A stretch of 64,000 bases of DNA from Rhodococcus aetherivorans. GTDB lineage: Bacteria > Actinomycetota > Actinomycetes > Mycobacteriales > Mycobacteriaceae. The notes beneath the pieces are model-generated. The model ran no database searches. It saw only the letters and a list, made by a program, of their open reading frames with translations, and was not told the origin of the DNA. Of this stretch, positions 17,030 through 25,117 are shown piece by piece. Location: contig NZ_JAALEG010000021.1 in the NCBI RefSeq assembly GCF_011058165.1, positions 1 to 64,000 on the forward strand. Direction: 5' to 3'. The position numbers were made by a program, and so were the translations under genes. Each line of letters opens with the position of its first letter. Positions within the stretch are counted from its first letter, which is position 1.

Positions 17030-17938
17030 ATGATCGACGTCGAACGTCCCAAGCTGGAAGGTTCCGTCGCGGTCGGGGGCGGCCGCCGGATCGGCTTCGC
17101 CGAGTTCGGATCGGCCCAGGGCCGGGCGGTGTTCTGGCTGCACGGCACCCCCGGGGCGCGTCGGCAGATCCCCGTCGAGGCACGCAGCTACGCCGAGCGC
17201 GAGCACGTACGGCTCATCGGCCTCGACCGCCCCGGCATCGGCTCGTCGAGTCCGCACCGCTACGAGAACGTCCTCGCCTTCGCGGACGACCTGCGCATCG
17301 TCGCGGACACTCTCGGCGTGGACCGGATGGCGGTCGTCGGACTCTCCGGCGGCGGCCCCTACACCCTCGCCGCGGCGCATGCGATGCCCGAGCGGGTCGT
17401 GGCCGCCGCGGTGCTCGGGGGCGTTGCGCCCGTCGTCGGGCCCGACGCGATCAGCGGCGGCCTGATGCGGTTGGGCACAATGGTCGCGCCGCTGCTCACC
17501 GTCTGGGGTGTCCCCATCGGCATGGGCGTGACGTCGATGATCCGGGTCGTGCGGCCGTTCGCGTCGCCGCTCATCGACATGTACGGGTGGCTCTCGCCCG
17601 AGGCCGACCGGCAGTTGCTGGCCCGCCCCGAGTTCAAGGCGATGTTCCTCGACGATCTGCTCAACGGCAGCCGCAAGCAGATGGCCGCGCCCTTCGCCGA
17701 TATCGTGGCGTTCGCCCGGGACTGGGGTTTCCGTCTCGAGGACGTCAAGGTGCCGGTCCGGTGGTGGCACGGCGACACGGACCACATCGTCCCCATGGAA
17801 CACGGCCTGCATGTGGTGGGCCGGCTGCCCGACGCCCAGTTCCACCACCTGCCCGGCGAGAGCCACCTCGGCGGCCTGGGCGTGTCCGAGGACATCCTCT
17901 CGACCATCCTGCGGATCTGGGACGACGCCGACCGCTGA
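17030..17938 (+). CDS. alpha/beta-fold hydrolase
   Basis: A 302-residue cytoplasmic hydrolase. The oxyanion HGTPGARRQ (residues about 42-50), the nucleophile elbow VGLSGGGPYT (Ser near 105), the acid in WWHGDTDHIVP and the His in GESHLGGLG form a complete catalytic set. The overall pattern matches actinobacterial proline-iminopeptidase-like hydrolases, but the substrate is not determinable. The ATG at 17030 is chosen over an ATG four codons upstream; neither has a strong ribosome-binding site. The 51-nt hairpin begins 10 bases after its stop. Confidence 0.85.
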   Translation: MIDVERPKLEGSVAVGGGRRIGFAEFGSAQGRAVFWLHGTPGARRQIPVEARSYAEREHVRLIGLDRPGIGSSSPHRYENVLAFADDLRIVADTLGVDRMAVVGLSGGGPYTLAAAHAMPERVVAAAVLGGVAPVVGPDAISGGLMRLGTMVAPLLTVWGVPIGMGVTSMIRVVRPFASPLIDMYGWLSPEADRQLLARPEFKAMFLDDLLNGSRKQMAAPFADIVAFARDWGFRLEDVKVPVRWWHGDTDHIVPMEHGLHVVGRLPDAQFHHLPGESHLGGLGVSEDILSTILRIWDDADR

Positions 17939-17947
17939 CTCCGCGGT

Positions 17948-17998
17948 GGCCGAATGTCACACAGGTTCGATCACATTGAACGCGTGTCACATTCGGCC
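17948..17998. repeat. 51-nt intergenic hairpin, copy 2 (15-nt arms, 21-nt loop)
   Basis: Arms GGCCGAATGTCACAC (17948-17962) and GTGTCACATTCGGCC (17984-17998) pair at 14 of 15 positions around a 21-nt loop. Arm length, loop length and the CGAATGT core match the element at 2407-2457. It follows the hydrolase stop directly, so a terminator role is possible. Confidence 0.8.
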
Positions 17999-18038
17999 GA
18001 GGCGGGGCGCACGGCGCCGGAGAGGGCATGATGTCCGG

Positions 18039-18743
18039 ATGGACACCGGCGTCGAAGCGGACGGGTGGGCCACCCGCTGGGTGGAGCCGCTCGCCGACCT
18101 CGCCGCCGGCACGACGACCGCCCTGGTCCCGGACGTGATCGTCACCGCGCTCGCTCTGGGCCTGACGCACCGATACGTCGGACGCACCGTCGCGACGGAC
18201 GTGCACGGCGTGCCGGTGCGGGCGACGGTGCGGTCGGTGCAGGTGCGCCGTCGCCGCGCGCACCTGCAGTCCCGGGTCGAGCTCGCGGCGGTCGACTGGG
18301 GCGGGCGCCGGGTGGACGAGGTGACCGTGGTGGCGCACGGGGTGCGTGTCGTCCCCGGGCTCCGCACCCGGCTCAGCGCACACCGCCTCGACGTGCACGG
18401 CACCAGCGGCGTCGGCACCGTGCTCGACTGGCTCAACACCCTCGGCCACGCCTGGGTTCTCGCCCTCGACCGCGACGGATCGATCCGCGCGACGCATCGC
18501 CGCCGCCGGCTCACCGCGCTCGTCGACGTCACCGTCACGGACGGCGTGGCCCGGATCGAGCTGGGCGACGCCCGCTGCTACGGCGTGCCGGTGCCGGGAC
18601 GGCTGCTCCCACCACGCGACGTCGCGCTGCCACCCCTGCCCGGCGGTGCCGGGAGCGTCTGCGCCGCGCGCGAGGGTCACCTCGTCCGGTTCGCGATGCA
18701 GGTGCCGGCCGTGTCGTACGCGTTCGACCCGCTCGGCGCGTGA
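18039..18743 (+). CDS. hypothetical protein, LmeA/DUF2993-like pattern
   Basis: 234 residues, no signal peptide and no clear transmembrane helix. The repeated beta-rich pattern (ALVPDVIVTALALGL, LTALVDVTVTDGVARIELGD) and length recall actinobacterial lipid-binding DUF2993-type proteins, but the similarity is too weak to assert. The ATG at 18039 follows GAGAGGG at about 12 bases. It is flanked by the 51-nt hairpin upstream and a convergent small gene downstream. I do not recognise a function. Confidence 0.6.
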   Translation: MDTGVEADGWATRWVEPLADLAAGTTTALVPDVIVTALALGLTHRYVGRTVATDVHGVPVRATVRSVQVRRRRAHLQSRVELAAVDWGGRRVDEVTVVAHGVRVVPGLRTRLSAHRLDVHGTSGVGTVLDWLNTLGHAWVLALDRDGSIRATHRRRRLTALVDVTVTDGVARIELGDARCYGVPVPGRLLPPRDVALPPLPGGAGSVCAAREGHLVRFAMQVPAVSYAFDPLGA

Positions 18744-18756
18744 GGGTCCGGGGGGC

Positions 18757-19080
18757 TCACAGCCACCGGCGCGGCGGCTTCTTCACCCACATGATCTTCT
18801 CGTCCGCGGCGGTGGGGGCGGCTGCGGGATGGCCGGGATGCTGCGCGGCCCACGCCGACTTCTCGGTGAGCAGCCGCGCGACGAGCGCCCACGTCTCCAT
18901 CGTGCGCGGCGGGTGCGCTCCGGCGGCCCGGGCCAGCTTCCGGCGCACGTCGTCGCTCAGGGCCAGCAGCTCGTCCGCGGTGATGCCGCGATTCCAGGCG
19001 AACCGGGCGAGGACGAGCGCCTTCTCCCGCCGATTGCGGGCTGCCTCGTCGGTGTGCGCGAAGTCCTCGTCGGTAGCCAT
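18757..19080 (-). CDS. small conserved hypothetical protein
   Basis: 107 residues, rich in Ala, Arg and Lys, with a predicted helical N-terminal two-thirds (NRREKALVLARFAWNRGITADELLALSDDVRRKLARAA) that looks like a helical DNA- or protein-binding bundle, and a basic tail ending KKPPRRWL. No family is recognised. It is convergent with the preceding gene and divergent from the SGNH hydrolase gene. Confidence 0.6.
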   Translation of the reverse strand: MATDEDFAHTDEAARNRREKALVLARFAWNRGITADELLALSDDVRRKLARAAGAHPPRTMETWALVARLLTEKSAWAAQHPGHPAAAPTAADEKIMWVKKPPRRWL

Positions 19081-19175
19081 GCCCTACAGAATTGGTCGCC
19101 GGCCGGGTCGTTGACAACCCACCGCGCGCGGCTCACGCTCGGAGCAGGCGCACGCGCGGCCCGGGGGAGGACGAG

Positions 19176-20786
19176 ATGCCGGTGACTCCGATGGATCTCC
19201 CGGACGGCACACCCGCGGACGTGCGGGTGCGCGCGGCGTCCACCCCCCGGGTGCCGGTGTCGGATCCGGCGCTCGGCCGCGACGTGCGGGTCGACACCAA
19301 GGGGGTGCCCCCGCACCGGCTCGTCGCGATCGGCGACTCGGTGCTGCAGGGGTTCCAGAGCGGCGCCGTCTTCCACACCGACGTCTCGGTCCCCGCGATC
19401 GTCGCCCACGAACTCGGCTGGCTCCGCCGGTTCCGCTATCCGCGCTACGGCGGTCCGGGCGGGTTGCCGCTCAACATCGAACTGCTCCTGCGCGATCTCG
19501 AGCGACGCTTCGGGCCGTCGGTGAACATGTGGGAGACCCCGCTCGCGCTGTTCGCCGTCCGCGCGTTCATGGACCAGGTGGAGGACTACTGGGAGCGCGG
19601 GCCCGGTCGGGAGCCGTCGCTGCCGGCGGCATACCAGCACAACCTGTCCTGTTTCGGCTGGGACCTGCGCGACGCCCTGAGCAAGACCGCCGCGACGTGC
19701 GAGGCGGCGATCGCCGCACCGAACGACGACCTGCTCGACCAGATCGTGCAGAACAACGGGGAGCGCGCCGCGTTGCGGGTGTATCCGCGCTGGAGCGACG
19801 GGGCGAAGGCGATGACGTTGTTCGACGCGGCCGCGGCGCTCGGCGACGACCACGACGACACGACCGAGTCCGGGATCGAGACGCTGGTGGTGTTCCTCGG
19901 CTCCAACAACGCGCTCGGCACGGTCACGGACCTGCGCATCGCATGGAGCGGTCCGGATTTTCGCGACCTCACCGCGAAGGACGCCTACACCATCTGGCGG
20001 CCCGAGCACTTCGCGGCCGAGTTCGCGGAGGTGGTCGAGCGGGTGACGGCGATCCGTGCGCGGCACGTCGTGTGGTGCACGATTCCCCACGTCACCATCG
20101 CGCCGATCGCGAAGGGACTCGGACGCAAGATGGAACCGGGGTCGCCCTATTTCCCGTACTACACCCGGCCGTGGATCGAGGAGGCGCGGTTCGACCCGGC
20201 TCAGGACGAGCACATCACGGGTGCCGGCGCGTACGCGGTGGACGTCGCGATCGACCTGTACAACGAGCGCATCGAGCAGGCGGTCGCCGACGCTCGTTCC
20301 GGGGTGCACGGCCCGGCCCGGGACTGGTATCTGCTGGACGTGGCCGGCCTGCTCGAGCGCCTCGCGTCGCGGCGCTTCGTCACCGATGTCGGTGCCCGTC
20401 CGGCGTGGTGGACCCCGTACCCGCTCCCGTCCGCACTCGCCGCGCTCGACCCCGTGCCGGACTCGCGGTTCCTGACGGCCGACGGTCGTGGGGGCCGGGC
20501 CGCGGGCGGGCTGTTCTCCCTCGACGGCGTGCATCCGACGACGGTCGCGAACGGGATCCTTGCGCAGGAGCTGATCAACGTGATGCGCCGCGCCGGGGTG
20601 CAGTTCCACCACGGCAACGGCGGGGTGCGCCCGGATCCGGTGACGGTGGACTTCGAGCGGTTGATCCGCAGGGACACCCTGGTACGGACGCCGCCCGGGA
20701 ACATCGACTCGACGCTCGGCATCCTCGCGTGGGCGGACGAGATCGGTGACCTCGTCCGGCGCACGCTGAGCATCCGCTTCCGGTGA
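19176..20786 (+). CDS. SGNH/GDSL-family hydrolase
   Basis: A 536-residue esterase/lipase-like protein. Block I carries the nucleophile in AIGDSVLQG (Ser near residue 52), block III has GSNNALG, and block V has DGVHPT with the Asp-His pair. It has no signal peptide and is about twice the usual SGNH length because of long insertions. The ATG at 19176 is preceded by GGGGGAGG five bases upstream, which overrides an in-frame ATG at 19092. Substrate unknown. Its stop abuts the 3' end of the convergent ANTAR gene. Confidence 0.82.
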   Translation: MPVTPMDLPDGTPADVRVRAASTPRVPVSDPALGRDVRVDTKGVPPHRLVAIGDSVLQGFQSGAVFHTDVSVPAIVAHELGWLRRFRYPRYGGPGGLPLNIELLLRDLERRFGPSVNMWETPLALFAVRAFMDQVEDYWERGPGREPSLPAAYQHNLSCFGWDLRDALSKTAATCEAAIAAPNDDLLDQIVQNNGERAALRVYPRWSDGAKAMTLFDAAAALGDDHDDTTESGIETLVVFLGSNNALGTVTDLRIAWSGPDFRDLTAKDAYTIWRPEHFAAEFAEVVERVTAIRARHVVWCTIPHVTIAPIAKGLGRKMEPGSPYFPYYTRPWIEEARFDPAQDEHITGAGAYAVDVAIDLYNERIEQAVADARSGVHGPARDWYLLDVAGLLERLASRRFVTDVGARPAWWTPYPLPSALAALDPVPDSRFLTADGRGGRAAGGLFSLDGVHPTTVANGILAQELINVMRRAGVQFHHGNGGVRPDPVTVDFERLIRRDTLVRTPPGNIDSTLGILAWADEIGDLVRRTLSIRFR

Positions 20787-21101
20787 TCAGTTCTCGGCGG
20801 GGGCGGTCCTCCGGTCGAGCAGCGGGCCCCACAGTTCGGCCGCGACGGTGTGGGCGCGCCGGTGTCCGTGGACGGTACGTCGGAGTCCCTGGACGGTGCC
20901 GGGACCGGTGGCCAGGTCGGTGAGGGCTTCGCACAGGTCGACGATGTCGACGTGGAAGCGCATCGAGGCGTCGAGCAGTTCGTCGAACGCCTGGTCCTCG
21001 GTGTAGGAACGGCCCCTTGCGGAGCGGAGAAGAGCCTGCGCGGTGTCGAGTGCCGTCAGGCGTCGTACCGCGGGGATGTCACGGTGTGCTTCGATCGTCA
21101 A
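20787..21101 (-). CDS. ANTAR-domain-like small protein
   Basis: About 104 residues dominated by ALDTAQALLRSARGRSYTEDQ, AFDELLDASMRFHVDIVDLC and EALTDLAT, which follows the three-helix ANTAR pattern of RNA-binding antiterminators. Actinobacterial stand-alone ANTAR proteins usually sit downstream of sensor domains, absent here. Start choice is uncertain: the TTG at 21101 follows AGAGG at eight bases, while another TTG at 21140 is possible. A GTG or ATG start is not available. Confidence 0.6.
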   Translation of the reverse strand: MTIEAHRDIPAVRRLTALDTAQALLRSARGRSYTEDQAFDELLDASMRFHVDIVDLCEALTDLATGPGTVQGLRRTVHGHRRAHTVAAELWGPLLDRRTAPAEN

Positions 21102-21351
21102 TTGTCCGCCTCTGAGGTGTCGCCACTGGGCGTGTGTCAACTCGTTGTAGTGCGGGTACCCCGCCGGTTCGGCAGTTACCCGAGTTTGTGTCCTCCGTCA
21201 CAGTACGAGGACTGTGCCGTCGTGTCCACCGTACCCGTGTTTGCCCAGCGCAGGCCGGTGAGTCGGTGCGGTGCCCCCGGGCGTTCCGTCTTCGATGTCC
21301 GAATTCCCCGGAGCGGCAGAGAGATCCGACGCCGTGTATGTTGCGCGCCGG

Positions 21352-22023
21352 TCAGGCCGGAGGCGCCGGGCGGTGATCGAGGAACCAGTCCCGCGCTTGC
21401 TGTGCCACGACCTCGAGCGTGCCGGGTTCCTCGAACAGGTGCGTCGCCCCGCGCACGATCCGCAGTTCGTGTTCGCACCGCATGGCCGCGGCGGCCTGCC
21501 GGTTCAGTTCGATCACCATGCGATCCAGGCCGCCGACCAGCATGAGCGTGGGGGCGCGGACCCGGCCGAGCCGGGGCATCGCCAGATCGGGTCGCCCGCC
21601 GCGGGAGACGACGGCGGCGATCTCCCGGTCCGGATCGGCGGCGGCCCACAGCGCCGCGGCGGCGCCGGTGCTGGCCCCGAAGTAGCCGATCCACTCGGCT
21701 TCCGCGCGGACGAGATCGGTCACCTCGCCGAGCCGGCTCGCGAGCAGTTCGATGTCGAAGACGAGGGCGCGGTCGCCCTCCTCGCCGGCGGTCAGCAGGT
21801 CGAACAGCAACGTGCCCAGGCCGGCGGCGTTCAGTTCCCCGGCGACGTACCGGTTGCGCGGGCTGAACCGGCTGCTGCCGCTGCCGTGCACGAAGATCAC
21901 CAGGCCGTCCGATCCGGCGGGGACGGTCAGGGTGCCGGCCAGGCTCACGTCGCGAAGCTCCAGCTCGACGTCCCGGCCGCCGGAATCGACGCCGCGCTCG
22001 CGCCGGCTGTCGGCGGTGCTCAT
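21352..22023 (-). CDS. dienelactone-hydrolase-like alpha/beta hydrolase
   Basis: 223 residues: LVIFVHGSGSSRFSPRN (oxyanion region), YFGASTGAAAAL (nucleophile elbow, Ser near residue 111), LVGGLDRMV (acid) and GATHLFEEPGTL (His). This is the short hydrolase type often found fused to or beside phosphoribosyltransferases in actinobacteria, with no fusion here. The ATG at 22023 matches the family N-terminus; in-frame sequence upstream lies within the next gene and is not family-like. It is 10 bases from the upstream small gene, so the pair is probably co-transcribed. Confidence 0.8.
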   Translation of the reverse strand: MSTADSRRERGVDSGGRDVELELRDVSLAGTLTVPAGSDGLVIFVHGSGSSRFSPRNRYVAGELNAAGLGTLLFDLLTAGEEGDRALVFDIELLASRLGEVTDLVRAEAEWIGYFGASTGAAAALWAAADPDREIAAVVSRGGRPDLAMPRLGRVRAPTLMLVGGLDRMVIELNRQAAAAMRCEHELRIVRGATHLFEEPGTLEVVAQQARDWFLDHRPAPPA

Positions 22024-22033
22024 CGGGTCCGGC

Positions 22034-22414
22034 TCAGGCCAGGGTGACGGTGCGGGTGTGCGAGCGGACCGCGGCCTGCAGGTCCTGGCGCGAGAGGGTG
22101 TGCGGACCGCACGCGCAGCGCGCGGGCACGTCGTCGTCCTCGAACTGGGTCGCCTCGAGGGTGTCGACGAACTCGGACCCGAGGGATCCGCCGTGGTGCG
22201 CGGTCTCGGACCGGTCGCGATTGCCGTGCGCCGTCGGACCACCGCCGGCGACGAGCACCGGCCCCTCCGGGGTGCGGTAGACGGTGGCGACGTTGTGGCT
22301 GGCGGGGCACTTCACGCGTACGAGGGCGTGGTCGCTGCGCTGGCTGCCCAACGAATCCACGGCAGCACGAGCCATCCGGCGGCGGTCTGTGGGAAGGAGG
22401 TCGGGGATGTTCAT
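22034..22414 (-). CDS. hypothetical protein with CxC-type C-terminal motif
   Basis: 126 residues. The first 85 residues contain RVKCPASHNVATVYRTPEGPVLVAGGG, a zinc-ribbon-like beta pattern, and a CACGPHTLSRQDL segment near residue 98 supplies a second Cys pair. Together with the single upstream Cys and His residues this could bind zinc. No named family is recognised. The ATG at 22414 is preferred over an upstream in-frame ATG by the family-like MNIPDLLPTDRRRMARAA start. Confidence 0.6.
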   Translation of the reverse strand: MNIPDLLPTDRRRMARAAVDSLGSQRSDHALVRVKCPASHNVATVYRTPEGPVLVAGGGPTAHGNRDRSETAHHGGSLGSEFVDTLEATQFEDDDVPARCACGPHTLSRQDLQAAVRSHTRTVTLA

Positions 22415-22487
22415 GGGACCTATTGCACACCCGATCGCGGCCGGATCGAGGGCTTTCGCGAGCAACGGGCCCGATTCGCCCGTTGCG

Positions 22488-23309
22488 CTACCAGTGCTCG
22501 GGTGTGGCCACTGTGGCGGGCAGCCGGGTACGTGCGTCGCCCCGGGCGGAATCGACCTGTGACTGGACGAGGAACAGGCATCCGGTGAGGTCGGCGCCGC
22601 GCAGGTCGGCGTCCCTCAGGTCGGCGCCGATGAGGTCGGCCCGGCGCAGGTCCGCCTCGCGCAGGTCCGCGGCGACGAGGAGGGCGCCGCGCAGGTTCGC
22701 ACCGTGCAGGTCGGCGCGCCGGAGCTTCGCGCCGAGCAGGTCCGCGCCGCGGCGGTTCTTCCTCCGGCCGGGCACGGCGGCCCGGGCGAGTTCGCTCGCG
22801 CGCAACAGCAGGGCATTGATCTCCTGCCGGTGCGCCGCGACGTCGAGTCCGGCGAGGGCGTCGGCGTCGCCGCGGGTCAGCCGGTCGGTCGCGGCACGCG
22901 CACCGCGCAGGTCCGCGCGGAGCGGCCCGGAGGTGGGCAGGGACACCGCCTCGTCGAGATACCAGAGCAGCTCGTGCAGTTGGCGCACGACGGGAAAGAC
23001 GTCGAACATCCGCCGGGCGGTCTGCGGCGCGCGACGCCAGTCCGCGCCGCCGAACGTGACCTGTGAGACCTTCTGGCCGGCGCCGAAACAGTCGTAGACG
23101 GTGCACCCGGTGAACCCCTTGCGCCGCAGGTCCCGGTGGATGCCGCAGCGGAAGTCGTCCCGCAGGTTCGGGCAGGGCCGGCCCGCCTCCTTGTCGATCG
23201 CGAAATCGGTCGACGCGGCGAAAGGCAGAGCCACACAACACAAACCGAAGCAACTGCCGCAGTCGGCCAGAAGGTCCGGACGGGGAGGGCGGCGGTCCGT
23301 TTCGGACAA
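22488..23309 (-). CDS. pentapeptide-repeat protein with Cys-rich N-terminus
   Basis: 273 residues in two parts. Residues 1-80 hold many cysteines (C17, C20, C24, C25, then CPN, CGI, CTVYDCFG), suggesting a metal or Fe-S site. Residues about 187-245 are A(D/N)Lxx pentapeptide repeats (GADLLGAKLRRADLHGANLRG) that form a right-handed quadrilateral helix. Pentapeptide proteins such as MfpA mimic DNA and protect gyrase, but the Cys-rich domain here is not part of MfpA. Function not assigned. Confidence 0.8.
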   Translation of the reverse strand: MSETDRRPPRPDLLADCGSCFGLCCVALPFAASTDFAIDKEAGRPCPNLRDDFRCGIHRDLRRKGFTGCTVYDCFGAGQKVSQVTFGGADWRRAPQTARRMFDVFPVVRQLHELLWYLDEAVSLPTSGPLRADLRGARAATDRLTRGDADALAGLDVAAHRQEINALLLRASELARAAVPGRRKNRRGADLLGAKLRRADLHGANLRGALLVAADLREADLRRADLIGADLRDADLRGADLTGCLFLVQSQVDSARGDARTRLPATVATPEHW

Positions 23310-23359
23310 GGCTCACGTTCCTTTCGGTGGGCGGGGGCGCAGCCGGTGGCCGGCCGAGC

Positions 23360-23995
23360 CTAGCCCGGCCCGCCCTCCGGGGGCCGCGGTGGGCGGCCCG
23401 AGGGGCCGGGCGGTGGCCGCCACGACGGGTCACGCCCGCTGAGTCCGATCAGACGATCGAGGTCCGGGGCGTCGTCGGGAACCGCGACCGCCGGCCCGAA
23501 GAGCCCGCCGGCCGCGCGTTCCTCGTCGGTGGTCGCGGCGACGAACGACAGGCACGCGGCCAGCGCGGCGGGATCGCAGGAGAACCTCCGGCCGCTGGCG
23601 GTGGCGATGTCCCAGCCGTGGATCACGAGTTCGTCGAGCGCCACGATCCCCGCGACGTGACCGGGCAGATCGATGCCGCCGGCCTGGGTGGTTCCGGTCC
23701 ATGCGCCGGGATCGCGCCACGCCTCGGCGAGGGCGAGGACCTGCCCGGGGATCCTGGTGCGCCAGTCGTCGCCGAGCCGGGACGCGTCGGCGGACGGTCC
23801 CTGCCCGGTGTGGTCGCCGACGGCTTTCCCGGCGGCGGCGGTGAATGCCAGGGACAGCCCGCCCACGTGATCCACCAGGTCCCCGATGGTGGTGCCCGCG
23901 CACGGGGTGGGACGGGCGAGTTGTTCGTGCGTGAGCGCGCCGACGAGCCGTGCCATCTCGTGGGCGGCCGGTGCCAGGTCGAGGATCTCGGTCAT
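23360..23995 (-). CDS. TIGR03086-family (mycothiol/DinB-like) protein
   Basis: 211 residues of the maleylpyruvate-isomerase N-terminal or DinB-like fold: EQLARPTPCAGTTIGDLVDHV carries the typical metal-binding His, with further ligands at DELVIHGWDIATA. In actinobacteria this family is tied to mycothiol-dependent chemistry or metal binding. The ATG at 23995 follows GGAAGGA at seven bases and is preferred to one ten codons upstream. The C-terminus is a Pro/Gly-rich tail. Confidence 0.8.
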   Translation of the reverse strand: MTEILDLAPAAHEMARLVGALTHEQLARPTPCAGTTIGDLVDHVGGLSLAFTAAAGKAVGDHTGQGPSADASRLGDDWRTRIPGQVLALAEAWRDPGAWTGTTQAGGIDLPGHVAGIVALDELVIHGWDIATASGRRFSCDPAALAACLSFVAATTDEERAAGGLFGPAVAVPDDAPDLDRLIGLSGRDPSWRPPPGPSGRPPRPPEGGPG

Positions 23996-24434
23996 GAGCG
24001 TTCCTTCCGGCGGCGGTGTGCTCATGGTGCCGCACCGGTCCGACAGGTTCGGTCGGCCGTTCCGGACGTCTCGACGCGACGAGAAAATCTACAGTCGAAA
24101 CAGTAGACTTTCGGCATCGAGGCCGATAACATCGAGGACGTCAACGCGAAGGATCCGGAAGAGGGGCAACCGACGGGTTGCCGGGGAAGTTGCAGAGGGG
24201 GCGGAGCCGCACTCGGTTCTGCGGCTCCGCCCCGACGACGCGACGGGCGGACTCTGTGGAGGCTGACCACGTCGCCACCGGAGAGCAGAGCGAGAGGCTG
24301 GTGATGCGTATCCCTCGGGATTGCGAACTCGTGTATGTCATTTCCTCGTGCCGGTCGAGGCCGGCACTGTCGTAACCGTCACGAACCCCGGCGCCCCATG
24401 TGCCGGGGTTCCCTCTCGTAGCAACGAAGGGCAC
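23996..24434. other. 439-base gap without a supported gene
   Basis: Between the divergent TIGR03086 and MerR-like genes I see no credible coding sequence; the short open frames lack family features and ribosome-binding sites. It contains one strong hairpin (24198-24233) and an AT-richer stretch near 24065-24115 that may hold the TIGR03086-side promoter. Confidence 0.5.
24198..24233. terminator. 14-bp perfect hairpin, terminator-like
   Basis: GGGGCGGAGCCGCA (24198-24211) pairs completely with 24220-24233 around an eight-base loop. No T-tract. No gene ends just upstream on either strand, so it may terminate readthrough or an unannotated small RNA. Confidence 0.5.
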
Positions 24435-24749
24435 GTGGATCCCACACCCGACCGCGCTCCCGCGGTCACCAACGAACTCGACAACGACGACTACCCCGCC
24501 TTCAGCATGGGTCGCGCCGCTGCGGCGCTCGGGGTCACTCCTGCCTTCCTCCGCAGTCTGGACGACACGGGCCTCGTGGTGCCGCACCGTTCCGGGGGCG
24601 GTCACCGCCGCTACTCCCGGAACCAGCTCCGGCTCGTCGCGCGGGTGCGGGAACTGGTCGACAGCGGCACCGCGGTGGACGCGGCGTGCCGGATCGTCTA
24701 CCTCGAGGATCAGCTCGCCGAAGCGCGAAGTCGCATTCCGAGCAAGTGA
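24435..24749 (+). CDS. MerR-type transcriptional regulator (HspR/BldC-like size)
   Basis: 104 residues with one MerR winged HTH: PAFSMGRAAAALGVTPAFLRSLDDTGLVVPHRSGGGHRRYSRNQLR is the DNA-binding helix-wing unit (described in parts: MGRAAAALGVT helix 1-2, HRRYSRNQL wing), followed by a short helix (VRELVDSGTAVDAACRIVYL) instead of a long dimerisation coiled coil. No effector domain, so it is closest in form to small actinobacterial MerR proteins. The GTG at 24435 follows GAAGG at four bases. Target unknown. Confidence 0.75.
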   Translation: MDPTPDRAPAVTNELDNDDYPAFSMGRAAAALGVTPAFLRSLDDTGLVVPHRSGGGHRRYSRNQLRLVARVRELVDSGTAVDAACRIVYLEDQLAEARSRIPSK

Positions 24750-24941
24750 GGCACCCGGGTTCGGGTGGCGGGATGTGAACGCAGACACGCCTCCGCGCCG
24801 CAGGGGCTACCCCTCGTATAGTCCCGGCGGCGCGGAGGTGCTGTGACCTCGGGCCTGCCGCGCGAACACCCCTCCGCGTGCTCGACGGCCGACCCTGTTC
24901 ATTTGTTTCATTTGTTTCCCGACTGCCTGACACCTTACCAT

Positions 24942-24959
24942 AAACCGGTCGATCGGTTT
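24942..24959. promoter_or_regulatory. ARE-type gamma-butyrolactone-receptor operator upstream of gblA
   Basis: AAACCG (24942-24947) and CGGTTT (24954-24959) form an imperfect palindrome in which AACC and GGTT are eight bases apart, exactly the spacing of the Streptomyces ArpA autoregulatory element. Flanking TA and GT extend the match. It lies about 160 bases upstream of gblA in an AT-rich pocket with ATTTGTTTC repeats. Binding by the neighbouring GblR is inferred. Confidence 0.7.
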
Positions 24960-25065
24960 GTTGGATTCGAAGAATTCATCCGAGCGACCGACGGGGGACG
25001 AAAGCCGTTCCCGGCGTCCGATCCAGTCACTGGACACGGGCGTGCTCCGATTCGTCCGGGTCGTC

Positions 25066-25071
25066 TATAGT
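25066..25071 (+). promoter_or_regulatory. candidate -10 element of gblA
   Basis: TATAGT lies 47 bases before the chosen gblA start; a convincing -35 is not seen, which fits a regulated promoter. The preceding 300 bases (24750-25065) contain the ARE and otherwise no recognisable gene. Confidence 0.45.
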
Positions 25072-25117
25072 CCCTCGATAAAAGCAGTCCGGCCGGTTTG
25101 CAATGAAAGAAGCGACA

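Noticed and set aside
24178-24375. 65-codon frame containing the 14-bp hairpin as a possible small gene
   Set aside because: No ribosome-binding site, no homology pattern, and its first third is the perfect hairpin.
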